Below are positions 1 through 21,489 of a DNA stretch of 64,000 bases, piece by piece. Made by a program: the position numbers and the translations under genes. Below the pieces are notes generated by a model. It worked only from the letters and a program-made list of their open reading frames with translations, searched no databases and was not told the DNA's origin. The stretch comes from Zerene cesonia (lineage: Eukaryota; Arthropoda; Insecta; Lepidoptera; Pieridae), in contig NC_052111.1 in the NCBI RefSeq assembly GCF_012273895.1, forward strand, positions 4,092,001 through 4,156,000. Reading direction: 5' to 3'. Numbering within the stretch: position 1 is the first letter of the stretch; the number at the start of each line of letters is the position of its first letter.

Positions 1-253
1 TAACCTCGTAAGAACAATGTCGCGTATTGTTTTATGACCGTTGAAATGGAATTACTAATTTGTTTTTGTGCTATGTCCTATATTATTATTCTAAATTCTG
101 ATGGTAACAATTTAGGTGATAGATACCATTAAGCTTTGTATAATAATTAAACATGTTTATCGTTTTAGAACCAATTAATAAACTGGCATGCATAAAAGAA
201 AAAAACAATTGAAATATAAACGTAAACTACAAGTATTTAATTAGTTCTCTTAC

Positions 254-383
254 CGTTTACATAAACAGCATCGTCAGTGTAAAATTCGCCATTTTTTTCT
301 GAAAAATCGATATCACCTCCCGACACATAAAAACAATTTATAGCCAATAATATCAACAAATTGATAAAAGTCCTTTTATTCAT
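254..383 (-). CDS. First coding exon of an unrecognised secreted protein (partial, runs off left edge)
   Basis: The ATG at 383-381 opens a 43-codon exon ending in a good donor (G|GTAAGA, complement of 248-253), so the exon ends in phase 1 and the gene continues leftward out of the window. Residues 1 to about 22 form a textbook signal peptide: N-terminal MNKR, then a run rich in Ile, Leu, Phe and Ala, ending near VSGG. The mature start is acidic (GDIDFSEKNGEFYTDD). The frame stays open upstream of the ATG but has no earlier ATG, so this start is the natural one. I do not recognise the family. Only the signal-peptide exon is visible, so function is open. The alternative is a chance open frame, but signal peptide plus consensus donor in the right place make a real exon more likely. 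Confidence 0.55.
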
Positions 384-3300
384 TTTTAAATTTTTGTAAA
401 CAAGTTTGCGTTCACTTAAAGTTTCTGACAAGAAATAAGGTTTATTGGACCGCGACACGAGGATGTGTGGCTCCTAAGGAGTCTCTTCGCAAAATGCTTT
501 GGCAATTTGAATCCGTCGCTTTATAATATTTTTTAACTGTCGCTCTACATTTGTTTGAAAGATAACAGAGCTTTTTCACCTTCTGTACTGAAATGACATT
601 TCGCAATCATTAAAGCTGTGATTAAAACGAACTTTAGACATGACAATCACAAGATTAGTGCATCTAAAAAAGGCCATTATTAGATGGTTCTTTTTTCTCA
701 ATCAAAACAAAACATGCATATTGCGTCGAATATAACAGTTCGATGAACCTTTTGCATTTAATTTTTGTAGGTACCTAAATACCCGTAATTTACCTTAATA
801 TAAAGCAATAAAATTATAAAGGCAACTAATTTAACTGCGAGTAATTTTTTGAAATATTCGCGAAAACTTAAAGGTTTGCGTTATGCAGGTATTTAATCGA
901 CATTTTAAAGCGCTATAGCGATAATGCTCATCTTTGTTAATAACTTATTTTTAAGAAAACTTAAAAGCCGGAGTAAAGCGGTCCTTTCAAAAACAAAAAG
1001 AATTTGAAGTATTAAATTATATTTTTGTTTGCAGTTTGATGAGTGTATTAATATTATTTTCAAAATAAAATACGTCCATAAATTTGGGAAGAGCTTTTTT
1101 ATGCAATTTGGAATGTTGTTTTTCACATGATATAAGCAAATTTAAAGTTATTGCATTGTAGGTACGTACATAACATGGGATACAAATAACCAGGCTACTA
1201 CACACAAACCAATTTTGGATAAAATCCATTGGCAAGTTATTTATATTACCTATAATTATTCGAAATATGGAGCAGAAATATACAAATTAAGAAATTCTGA
1301 TAGATACATTTTTACAGAATAATAGGGTAAAATAAAGTAAAGTAAAATACTTTACTATTATAACTGTAAAGTATTTTATGATTAATCCAGCCGAAAGTTC
1401 GGAGGTAAAAAACAGTCGAATTGGGAACCCCCTACTTTTGTGAAGTCCGCTAAAAAAGAGACCATAAGAACAAAGCTTCACACCTAAAAATGCAATATGC
1501 ATTGCACCATTTTTATTCACACTGTAAAGATCGCTGACATTTATTACAAACTATAAATTAAAAAGAAAAGTGTAATATAGATATTTATGATAGGCCGTTT
1601 TTGTACTATTACTAAGTGGGCTTCGATGTGCAAGATTAGCGCAGAACACAGCGCGTTATATGCCGCTGAGTACTGGAGACTCATTGATATTGGCTGTACT
1701 AACATCCAGATTGTGATCATAATATTATTTAAAATGTGAATCGATTTAATAAAAATAAAATAATGTGAAAGAGCTGTGTGATTGATAACTAATAAATATG
1801 ACTCTACCAGATATCCCGTATTGAAAAATCTTTAATTTATATTCATCCATTATTATTTAAAAACCGACATAACAACTCTGTGAAATGGACGAATATTTAT
1901 TAGATACAACGTTCGAGACCAAGTCAATTATAATTTTTTCAAAATAGGTCCATCTTAAAATATCCAAAATGAAAAGTCATGTACCTACATACATGTATTA
2001 TCGCTATCCTAATATCCATTCTATAAAAGAATCACAATTTACGTAACAGAGAAGACATTTTAATTTTCTCAGTTTAACATTTCATATCTTAACGTTATAA
2101 TAATAGCATATCTAAGTTAATCATTATTAATAGATAAATATAAGTTACTCAACTATTTGTATTCAATTGATGTAACATAATTTATACCGTTCTGTATAAT
2201 TAAGAACAATCAAAATTTTCGAGTTTGTAGCTATCGTCACCAATCAACTCTGAAAACCGTCAGATTACAATGTCGGAGCATAGATTATAATGTTTATAAT
2301 TTATCATATTATTTTTCTGTAAATCATAATTTATCGATTTTGATATGGGCATTTGATATATTCGATGGATTGGGTTAGGTTATATTTATTTAATAATGAT
2401 TTTTGACATTAAACTAAATCTTTGCGTTAAAATTCAAGTTGTAACAAATTTAAAGGGCACCAAATTTAGAGGGCACCACACGGGAGGCACTAGCTTAAAA
2501 TAAGAAAATTATCATCTGAAGATCATCAGAAGCAAGATCACAATCGGTTAACCCGGTTCTGAGGCAAACAATCAAAATTAAGTCGAATTAAGAACTTTCT
2601 TTATTAAATCGGTTAAAAACTACACAGAAATAATGTGTTAAATTGCTAATATTATACCTAGATCATAATTTACCGACAGTAAGCAATTTCGCGAGTTAGA
2701 TTATAAACTAACGCTTTTTGCAATCTTAAAGCGACATATCCATTGCGTCCGCCGATAGGTACATAAAAATATTTTCCTCTTGAACATGAGGTGTATAAAT
2801 ACCGTTGCGTGTAATCATATTACTTACACTAATCTTAGAACCGTGTCAACGACCTATTGGAAATAAGGAGACATTAATTTTGCAGTGCTCTTGACACGTG
2901 ATTGATACGCATAATGACTAGCTAGAGTCATGAAGAAAGGCTTATTACGGTTTGATGTCTTTATGTTCATTTATATCCTCTTTAGAGAATCAGTACTCTA
3001 AGATACGTGGGGTGATTTATTTTAGCTATTTAGTATTTTTACATAGGTAGGAAAAAAAATTGTATTCGTATTTTTTTTTCACAATTATAAGCCTTATGCT
3101 TGTACAAAAATTACCAAATGCCGTACAAACCCGTTAATTAAACGCTATATGTTTTCATAAAAATAATTGTAACTCTTAATAATAATCTACTTTTTTATGC
3201 ACCCAATTTAAGTGCTGTCGTCTTATGATATAATAGAATTCTATTTGAGAATTATTTTAAATAAGTCGGACGCATTATGGGATTTTCCCCGATCAAACTT

Positions 3301-3390
3301 TACGGATATCCCTCGTCATCCTAAAAGGCTTAGCAGATTCATTTCAAAAGGGTTTTAAAATCAATATGTATCACATAAGAAGATTAAGAT
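384..3390. other. Non-coding flank, nothing supported
   Basis: AT-rich sequence with no convincing exon, tRNA or recognisable transposon. The part next to 383 should carry the promoter of the left-edge secreted gene. The open frames here are short, lack splice context and have amino-acid composition expected of AT-rich DNA. Confidence 0.5.
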
Positions 3391-3429
3391 TTTTTGGAAG
3401 ATAAAAGAATACCCATACTTAATATCATT

Positions 3430-3560
3430 CCTTTTATTCACGGTTGAACCTTTGTACCGATTTTGACAAAATTTGGTACAAAGATAGTTTGAGACCCAAG
3501 AAAGAAGATGAGATTGAGACTGGAAATTCCTCGTGATCAGGAACTATGGAACGCGGGCGG
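3430..3560 (+). repeat. Interspersed repeat fragment (family shared with 14870 and 40990)
   Basis: A stretch containing 'aaatttggtacaaagatagt' followed by 'ttgagacc' recurs in diverged form near 14900-14960 (+) and on the minus strand near 40950-40990. The shared core shows all three are copies of one dispersed element, of the kind often found as non-autonomous debris in Lepidoptera. No coding capacity is seen and the ends are not defined. Confidence 0.55.
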
Positions 3561-3604
3561 AAAGGCAGTGTTTTTTAATATTACAAATTGTTGCTTATAG
3601 AAGA

Positions 3605-3672
3605 AGTTTGAGTTAAGTAAGATGTACTTAACTCAAACAAAAAAGTTAAGTACATCTTACTTAACTCAAACT
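3605..3672. repeat. Perfect 29-bp inverted repeat with 10-nt loop
   Basis: The left arm (3605-3633) and right arm (3644-3672) are exact reverse complements, separated by ten A-rich bases (3634-3643). Pairing stops on both sides, since 3604 and 3673 are both A. As RNA it would fold into an uninterrupted 29-bp stem. It could be a palindromic duplication, a very small MITE-like remnant or a hairpin transcript. A perfect stem is unlike an ordinary animal pre-miRNA, which has bulges. Nothing neighbouring explains it. Confidence 0.9.
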
Positions 3673-4185
3673 AGGTAGGTAAACGCTAGGTACTTAAACA
3701 AAAATTTTGTCATATAATACATACATACAATACCTGAAACTATATTCTAAGGTTCTAATTTCCATCGGAATTTAGCAAATATTCATATGGAATCGTTTTA
3801 CATAAACTGTAATTATTATAAACTATGGAAAGTTTATTTAAACAAGTGAGACATAAAAAAAGCCAACGGTAAAATCTAGAAACGCGATTATTTTTAAGAT
3901 AACGCGCTAATACCTGTGCTAATAATCAATCCAATGGACGTGCTCTTTACAAATAAGGAACGTTTAAAATTTCTGTACGTTCTCATTAATCTTGAATTGT
4001 ACCGTTATGTCATTTCAACGATTGTATCATTATGAGCCAAGCAAAAATATTTGAGTAGGTGTAGGTACTTACGGTCCATTTACACTGTTTTATGTAACAA
4101 ACATAACGGACAGACGCGACGTTTTAGTATCCCAAAAATGCTTCTGTTGTAAAATAACTATTTACATGTCTCCCAGATTTTTTTT

Positions 4186-4445
4186 TGTTACAGTCGACAA
4201 TGGAGCTGTGGGACGCCTGATGGTAAGCGCTACCACCGCCCAAAAACATTTGGAGAGGCATAAGGTCCATTGCAGACCTTACGCCTCTGCAAATGGATTG
4301 CCGACTTTTTGGGAAGGGATTAAGAAAGGATTGGCGATAGGAATAAAGGAAACAACTGGGAAGGGTAAGGAAAAGGATATGGGCCTCCCGCTCCCCCAGA
4401 CTAGAGCTCCTAAAGCAATAATTATGTCAGTGTTTCCGACTTAAG
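4186..4445 (+). repeat. Interspersed repeat, family A copy 1
   Basis: GC-richer block with the landmarks 'gcctgatggtaagcg', 'accgccca' and 'cgcctctgcaaatgg', then a run of A/G-rich 'ggga' motifs and 'gggcctcccgctcccc'. The same ordered landmarks occur at 18447-18716, and partial copies lie at 16430-16560 and, inverted, at 19395-19535. The open frame across it is incidental. It is a common lepidopteran dispersed repeat, and this copy lacks the distal part seen at 18640-18716. Confidence 0.75.
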
Positions 4446-5940
4446 CTTCATGTTAATTGGAGAATTCTATATTGAATCGTAACTTATATACATTTAATAA
4501 TAAAATAAATAAATGAATTTTCTAGGTATCAACTAAGCCGTTTACTTTTAAACATCCCCTTCAAATAAAAATGTAACTACGCTCAACTTGAATTGCTATT
4601 AAATATCAGTAAATCTTTTCAAATTTTGGACTCCTTAAAGAATAAACATGCATCATTGGATTGGTATAATATTTGCTTGTAGAAAAAAAACCGATTGATG
4701 TCTGGTGTACTTAATTTATCTCTCAGATTTAAGTAAAGTACTATGTTAAGCATCTACACGAAAGTCCACAGAAAGTAAACAAGTTATTATAAACAATTAT
4801 GAAACTTAACTTTAAGATTTAACTTTTGAGATTTCCATCATACCGTACATATTTTATTACGGACTTAAAACTTAAGAAATTAGGTATGGTCATCCCAATC
4901 CAAAATATATTTATATTTTGGCTCCTTTGGCATTTCTGTTAATAAAAACATATTATTGAGGCCATTTAAAGAAATATTATTCCGTATTTTTATACCGATT
5001 CGACTATTTTCTATTTCATATATTGATATTGGTAGTTTTCACCTGACACCTTCTCTGTCAGGTTTATTCTGGCTATATTATATTGACTTATTATTGTTGA
5101 CGCTGGGATGTAATATTATCTGGTACAACCAAGGTACGACTTGCGAGTACGGATTGCGATACACAGCAAGGACTAACTGACCTTGTTCCGTGTGGATTAT
5201 ATTATAAGCATTTATATTACGAAGCTAGGTATTTAAATGATGCTCAGTATTTTTGTGGTAAGACGCTCTCAAATATTCTATAATATGGCTTGTTTGAAAT
5301 AAACGACAAATATATTAATTGTCTTTATAAGATAGAAAGGTCGAGGCCCTGTTCTGTCTAAGTTTATTCTTGAGATGAACATAAAAATATAATACAGCCT
5401 ATGGACTTATAGTAGTGAATTATTATTACATAACCATACGCAGATGTGGGATTTTGATACATTTCTGTACCATTATGATAAATAACTTCCCAGGTAATAA
5501 ATAACCTCGCTAGCATGTCAAGCATATTGCAATGTCAGGGAATATGCATTAAAAATACACAAAAACAAAAAAAAACATTAACAATCTAATTAGTAGGTTA
5601 AAATATGCAGACATCATTGAATAATAATATTGTTTGATGCTGAGAATAAGAGAATGAGGATGTATCTAAAAGATTTTATCAAATAAGACAACGAAAAGAG
5701 TGTGAATAGATATCTTATACATTGTCTACTGTGACGTAATTAATAATACAACAGAACCAGTGGGTGACATTGAATGGCGTATGTTTATGCAACAACGCAA
5801 GCTCCTACCACCACTAAAGTTGCTGTGGCCGTCGCAAGACGACTGAGAGAGGCTGGCTCTAGAAGTCGTCTTTGTTGAATAATTTTATTTTATATCAATT
5901 TGTTGATTTCTATATCTTGTTGTTTTGTTGTTAATACAAA
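4446..5940. other. Intergenic, 5' flank of the takeout-like gene
   Basis: No coding exon is supported. The last 150 bases before the ATG at 5941 are the likely promoter and 5' UTR. They hold a small inverted repeat (AGACGACT at about 5838, AGTCGTCT at about 5864) that could form a short leader hairpin. No clear TATA box could be chosen. Confidence 0.45.
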
Positions 5941-15911
<9,971 letters not shown>

Positions 15912-15949
15912 CTTATGACATTATTATAATGAGTTGTTGTAAATTATTT

Positions 15950-15955
15950 AATAAA
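15950..15955 (+). terminator. Poly(A) signal of the takeout-like gene
   Basis: AATAAA lies 39 bases after the TAG at 15911, giving a short 3' UTR. Confidence 0.75.
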
Positions 15956-16634
15956 TATTTGATTACCAAGAAGTGTCTATTTTATTTGAATTGCTTATGA
16001 GACGATAATATTGCATTTATATAAGATTGAACTCATATGTATTTTAGAAACAAAAGAAACAATTATAAATTGTAGCAATCCTCGCCTGCCGCATAATAAG
16101 TTATTCAAGTTGACTAATTCAAATATCCGCTTTTTTCACATATCAGGTCATTAATATTAAGCAATCGAAGTTTATTTTCAACTTCTTTTTTATCTTGGTT
16201 GAAGTCAGTTGAAGCAGTGCTGCATTATAATTAATAAAAATATAAATAGTCAATAAATATAAGTAAATAGATTTTAATTTTATGAATTTTAATAGCTAAA
16301 TCTTTTAAATCTGCCCATATATTTGTAAGTTAACTTTTAGTTATGTTATTACCAGTACAATATTTTACGAGTTGTTATATTTTATCCACGAACAAAAATC
16401 GTCGTCTGATTGACAATATATTAGAGCGGACAACTTAGCTGGTGGGTTTGAGGCTTGTGCCTCTGCAAATGCTTTGGCTGCTTTTGAAGAATAAAGAGAG
16501 GATAACGACGGGGAAACAGGAATGGACTGGGAAGGTTATTTTGGGAACGGAGGGAGAGTTATTACATAACTAACACTTTTTACGTAATAATTTCTACGTA
16601 AATAATACAAGAGGAAGACGAAAAAGTTACTCGA
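15956..16634. other. Convergent intergenic spacer
   Basis: About 0.7 kb between two convergent genes. It contains a partial copy of repeat family A (16430-16560) and otherwise nothing supported. Confidence 0.55.
16430..16560 (+). repeat. Interspersed repeat, family A copy 2 (internally deleted)
   Basis: Starts 'gcggacaacttagctggtgg' like the head of the 18447 copy, then jumps to 'cctctgcaaatgctttggct' and the A/G-rich tail, so the middle is missing. It lies between the two convergent genes. Confidence 0.65.
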
Positions 16635-19600
16635 CTACGTCGTCTGTTTCTCCTTCTTTAGGGTTGCTATAATTTCTTTCAAAGATGCCAATTGTTTCAT
16701 AAGTGTTACATTTCGCCGGGTAAGGGATTTAATTCTTAAGACATGCTTCTGCTGTAGTCGAATTTTTCTTCTCAATGCTCGCCGGAGCTTTGCTTCTGTC
16801 GGTGAATCGTAAACAGAGTCGAGATCAGAAGAAATATCACTTTTGCTACTTTCGTCACCCTTGTCTTCTTTCTTCAATCCATCTAGCATGTTAGCATCGA
16901 TTATTTGCTCTGGTAAATAAGTACTAGTACAAGCTAAATTTGTATTATTGAATGATTCATCAGGAGGTTCTTGTTTTATAGGAAAGTCGGAAATATCTAT
17001 TGAATCATCAAAATAATCATTGCTTTCAAATTCTGACACATTCTGTAAATAAAGGCAAGCTAATTTTATTATATCAAAACATCATATATATTTTTAACAT
17101 TATATATAATTAAGATTATATCAAAACATTTAATGTATTGATTATTAACACATTGAGCAGGTATACGGAGCAGAGCAGATTTCAGCAGTAGTGCAAATGA
17201 TTCGCACTGTTGTATGAAGCCTATCTCTTCCGTTTAATCTCTTCCGTTTATCTACTCATGTAGTATATACACGATAAATTCAAATTCTTGACAACTCTTC
17301 AGCTTAAAGAAAAACTTACAGAAGTGACTAAAGGTTTTATTTCACCATTTCCAATTTTAGCATTTTCATTTATATTGGTAGTATTAGCATCTTCACCTCC
17401 ATCATCATCATCAAAGTCCGCAGATACAAAGCATAATCTGTAACAAGTGTAAAAATATTCCATTAATACTATTAAAGTATTTTTATAATCGGGAGGATTT
17501 TTCATTTTCCCAATTCTATAATCAGGATCATGCGCTCTGGTAAATTTATACAAACAGAGGAATAATTGATACGTAGTCGTCGATTTATTGAAAAGAGGAA
17601 ATAATATTGTACATTGCAATCAGTATACCTTAGATGGGCGCACAACCGATAAAAAAGAACAGAGATGGGAGCAAACCGCTCTTTGAGTATCGTGTCTCAC
17701 TTGCATATTTTAAAAATGGCAAATTAAACATTTTTGGGTATCGGTGAGTATTTGTGAATTACTTTTTGTGTTATTAAAACACTTATTAATTATAAAGATG
17801 TGTGTATCATTCACGATGTTCTATGCAGTAGTGACTGGCAATTAGGGGCAACTTAGTCCTATATCTTACCTTTAATAACAAATTTATAAATAGATGTACC
17901 ACAATTTATAAAAAAAAAATTAAATAGCTTAACATGGTATTGCCTCTGTTTTAATCCCTTGGCGTGATTGTGCTTCTACATTGTAAATATCTTTTTTGCG
18001 AAAATGGTTAGAGCAAACCATGTTATATTGCCGCTGTCCAGTTCTTCACATCTTTTTCTTATTATTTCTATCCATTTACTTCACTAAATGGGATAAGTCG
18101 GTAATCTGTAAGAAATAATGCTTCACATACTAATGAAAGGTGTTTGTTTTTTATAGAATTTTGCAATTTTTGCACAAAAATCTAAAATTCTGACTGCCAT
18201 GTTTGGCAATTGAAATGGAGAATGTGAATTAAATTTATTATTAGCTATAGCCATATTCTCTGTCAAAGATAAAAATAATTATTTCGAAACGGCAATAAGA
18301 CGACTAGACGTTAAGATCTGGACATCTTCGGAACCACAAAAATACCAAAAATATATGTAACGGACTATTTGAAACATATTTTATCTGGTTAAAGTTGTTT
18401 TCTCCTGTCTTTTTGGAAACATTATAACGTTTTCTTCTTTTTTTAGTTATAGCGGGCAACTGAGCTGGTGGTTCGGCTGATGGTAAGCGATCACCGCCCA
18501 TGAACATTCGCAGACGCTCAGACTTCTACGAATTCGCTTTTAAGAGGTAAGGGATAAGGAAAGAATTGATGACTGAAATGGGGCTCCGGCTTTCCCACTC
18601 CCTGTACGAAACACAATAGCATGCTATTATTTCACGCCGGTTTTATGTGGGCGTGTGGTACTTCCCCGGTGCGAGCCTGCCCAATTTGTGCCGTGTAACG
18701 TATAAGCGCTGCGGACATACATTGCCACCGAGTCAAATCAGTGTTCTTATTTCATATTGTATTACATTGCCGCTTTACTTATCTTTCACTATTATTTTGA
18801 CAACCTCAAGTAAATGCCCAATGGATACACTACATAGGTAGGTAAGTAATGTCCTTTTACAGTTTGTTTTATGAAATAGGTTTGTTTATATATAGTTATG
18901 GTATATTTTATCAAATAAAATGAAGCTTCTTGTTTAAAATTATTTTCATTAAAGCCGCTACCATATTTTAAGGTAGCTGTTCACCCCGGTTACGTCCATG
19001 ATTCAAATATAGCCTATGTCATTTGGTGATGACGCAGCTGTTCAATGGTGAAGTTTTTGCTTCAAAATGTTAAAAAATATGAGAGTACATATTTTGAATA
19101 AGCAACTTAACAGATTTCCTTATATTTAAATATCTATGTCTATAATAATAAACATAAGAGAAAGTAACAAAGAAATAAATAGTTCAATTATTATTTTCAT
19201 TAAGTTACTTTTTTACTTTAGTTATTAGTTACTTGACAAAATTGAAGCTATGATAACTATTAAGGTGTAGTTACTTACGCATTGGAATTTGCTTTTGTAT
19301 CAATATTTTCAATTTTCTTTCTCCTGAAAAAAAGAAACATTTCAATTATGAGTGTTCTCTTAAGTAACTCATCTGGTTGGTAAATCCATACCTGGAGCAC
19401 AGCTCTATCATAACCCTACCAATAGCCAAATATGAAGTAGTAGTGGAATGCTTATTCTTTTCAATTTTATTGAATTGGGCCAACTCGCACTGGGGAAGTA
19501 CCACATCCCCACAGAACACCGGCATGAAATAGTGCAGTGTTTAGTATTGTTGTATATTAAGTTTTTGTTGTAGAGCTTATCATCACCTTCCAGCTCCATT

Positions 19601-20669
19601 GGTAACAACGACATAGTAAAATTGCCCTTATAAAATAATCATGTGTTGCTCCACGGTTGTGGTGACAGAATAATTAAATCAATAATAATAGAATTAATAA
19701 ATTAATTTTTTATATTTATTATAAAAAAAAAAAAAATTACTCAGAAAGCATACGCATGAAAAATATATATATAATAAAGAATTATTTGAAACATAAATAT
19801 TTGGCATTGACCAATTACTTATAACTCTAATACTATAATAATATAAATACCTAAACTATTTAATTATAAAATAAGTCTCATCTAATATATTAATTTGAAT
19901 CAGTCTTCATTATGAGTATATCCATTATACATTTGTGATTTATTTTATTTTTTATTTTTTATTTGGTTATTATTTGTAATGGTTGTATACTTATATTTAC
20001 AGTATATGTGTATTGGTTGCTGCTTTTTTTAATCAGTGCTATTATATATACTAAGGAACTACAGATGGTACTACTACTTCAAAAGAAACACCTACAGATT
20101 TATCCTTTCAACTTTTTTCTTATTTGATTGATATTACAAAACTTTCATAAAATCTTTAAAGGCAAAAAAAGTTTTTACCAAAGTATTTGTTTTACGAAAA
20201 ATTTGTGTATACATAAGCAAAAATGGGATATTTGTCTAGGCCCACAGTTATAATACTGAAAATATTAAGGGCTAAGCATAATGAAATTGACAATCGACCC
20301 TCAATTTCAATCCTCAACCATTAATAGCCTTTTTTTATTTCGAAGCTTTATTGTTGTATAAATATAAAATGTAAGCAAGTGTACATATATAACATTGAAA
20401 TCAACATAGATTTGTAGCATTTTGAAATACAATGGGTATTTTATGTATAACATTCCAAAAACGTATCCATCTCTTAGCTGCTGTAGAATTAAGAAAAAAA
20501 ATTACATACATCACAGTAGAAATGATCGCACTGATGCAGTTGTGAATAGCCTAAATGCCCTTAAATAAATCATATTATTTTATTACCTCTTCATATCGTT
20601 CATATGTTGAGCGTTTGATTTATATGAACGTTTTTTAGACCTCGTGACGGGCTTCACTTTATTTCCCAT
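16635..20669 (-). CDS. Probable nuclear coiled-coil protein, four exons, 217 aa
   Basis: Exons on the minus strand 20669-20587, 19323-19279, 17437-17320 and 17042-16635 join in phase (AG|G, GC|A, then phase 0) to 217 codons plus TAG. The ATG at 20669 is the only good start. Residues 1-36 are strongly basic (PVTRSKKRSY, then MKRRRKK), a likely nuclear-localisation region. Residues 50-60 hold an acidic run (DFDDDDGGED). Residues 104-109 are IKQEPP, a SUMO-acceptor-type PsiKxE site. Residues 165-213 form a basic amphipathic coiled coil (LRRALRRKIR, IKSLTRRNVT, LKEIIATLKKEK) resembling the C-terminal coil of THAP-type factors. No THAP zinc finger is present. I do not recognise an orthologue. Role in transcription is inference only. 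Family-A repeats sit in introns 1 and 2, and the gene is head to head with PIGU. Confidence 0.8.
18447..18716 (+). repeat. Interspersed repeat, family A copy 3 (longest)
   Basis: Carries the ordered landmarks 'gggcaactgagctggtgg', 'gctgatggtaagcgatcacc', 'gcccatgaacatt', a purine-rich middle, 'cacgccggttttatgtggg' and 'gtggtacttccccggtgcga'. This is the fullest copy in the window. It sits in an intron of the minus-strand coiled-coil gene. Confidence 0.8.
19395..19535 (-). repeat. Interspersed repeat, family A copy 4 (3' part, inverted)
   Basis: On the minus strand it reads 'catgccggtgttctgtgggg' then 'atgtggtacttccccagtgc', matching the distal part of the 18447 copy. It occupies intron 1 of the coiled-coil gene in the opposite orientation to copy 3. 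Confidence 0.75.
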
Positions 20670-21489
20670 ATTTCCCAATGACTATTTTAACTATATACAA
20701 TAACGTATTATATTTACATAAAACAAGATTATTAACAGAAAGAAAACATTAAGCAACGACAACAAATAACATTATACAAAACGTAAACAGTCTGAGTAGA
20801 ATGCGGCGAAAACGTGTGACAGTGACACTGACACATGACACATCTATGATTCTATGACATGCACGTTGCATAGATGTTATCACAGATTAAAATAGCAGTA
20901 CCTACGTCAAGTACAATGTTTTATAACCTTACTAGTTGTGCCCCAGGGTTTCACCCGCCTAAGACCGTATCCCGTAGGAATATCGAGATAAAAAGTTGCC
21001 TATATGTCATTTCAGTTGTCCAGCTGTCTACGTACTAAATTTCATTGCAGTCGGTTCAGTACCTTTTGTGTGAAAGAGCAACAAACACACACACCTTACA
21101 AACTTTCGCATTTATAATATTAGTAGCAAGAATTAGTAGGATAAATTATAAAAGTAGGATAGGATATAGTATAGTAGGAAGTAGGATTTTAGGCTCCCAG
21201 AGTTGCGGTAAATAAATAAGAAATGACCTTAAAAAATGACTAAACTCAAAAGTGCGAGGTGACATTAGTAATTAATTCTTAATCTGTGATGACATTACTG
21301 TCGTTTGTCAGGTATAATGTACTTTAATGTTTGATTTGTTGAGTTTTGCCTTTTGGCATTTTCTAATTTATTAAATTGAGTCTGCTTTCATATAATTTTA
21401 TTCGGAAAATTGGATGTAGTGAACTTTAATGTGTAAAATGTTGTTTTAACCTTGGATCGGATCACTGTCACCGCTCATTTAAATCAAGA
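20670..21489. promoter_or_regulatory. Shared head-to-head promoter interval with a Helitron-like insertion
   Basis: About 0.8 kb separates the start codons of the minus-strand coiled-coil gene and PIGU. Without the 195-bp insertion at 20932-21126 the spacer would be about 0.6 kb, a typical bidirectional promoter. No TATA box was chosen. The sequence near 20815-20875 has repeated 'gacac'/'gacat' words of unknown meaning. Confidence 0.5.
20932..21126 (-). mobile_element. Non-autonomous Helitron-like element in a promoter interval
   Basis: On the minus strand it starts near 'ctactaatattataaatgcg' and ends 'ggggcacaaCTAG' followed by T. The middle includes the well-conserved 'aaatttcattgcagtcggtt' (+ strand) and 'gaaagagcaacaaacacaca'. 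It is a common lepidopteran repeat, about 195 bp, with no coding. Confidence 0.65.

Noticed and set aside
4166..4444. 92-codon open frame with ATG
   Set aside because: It lies almost wholly inside repeat family A, so coding-like composition comes from the GC-richer repeat.
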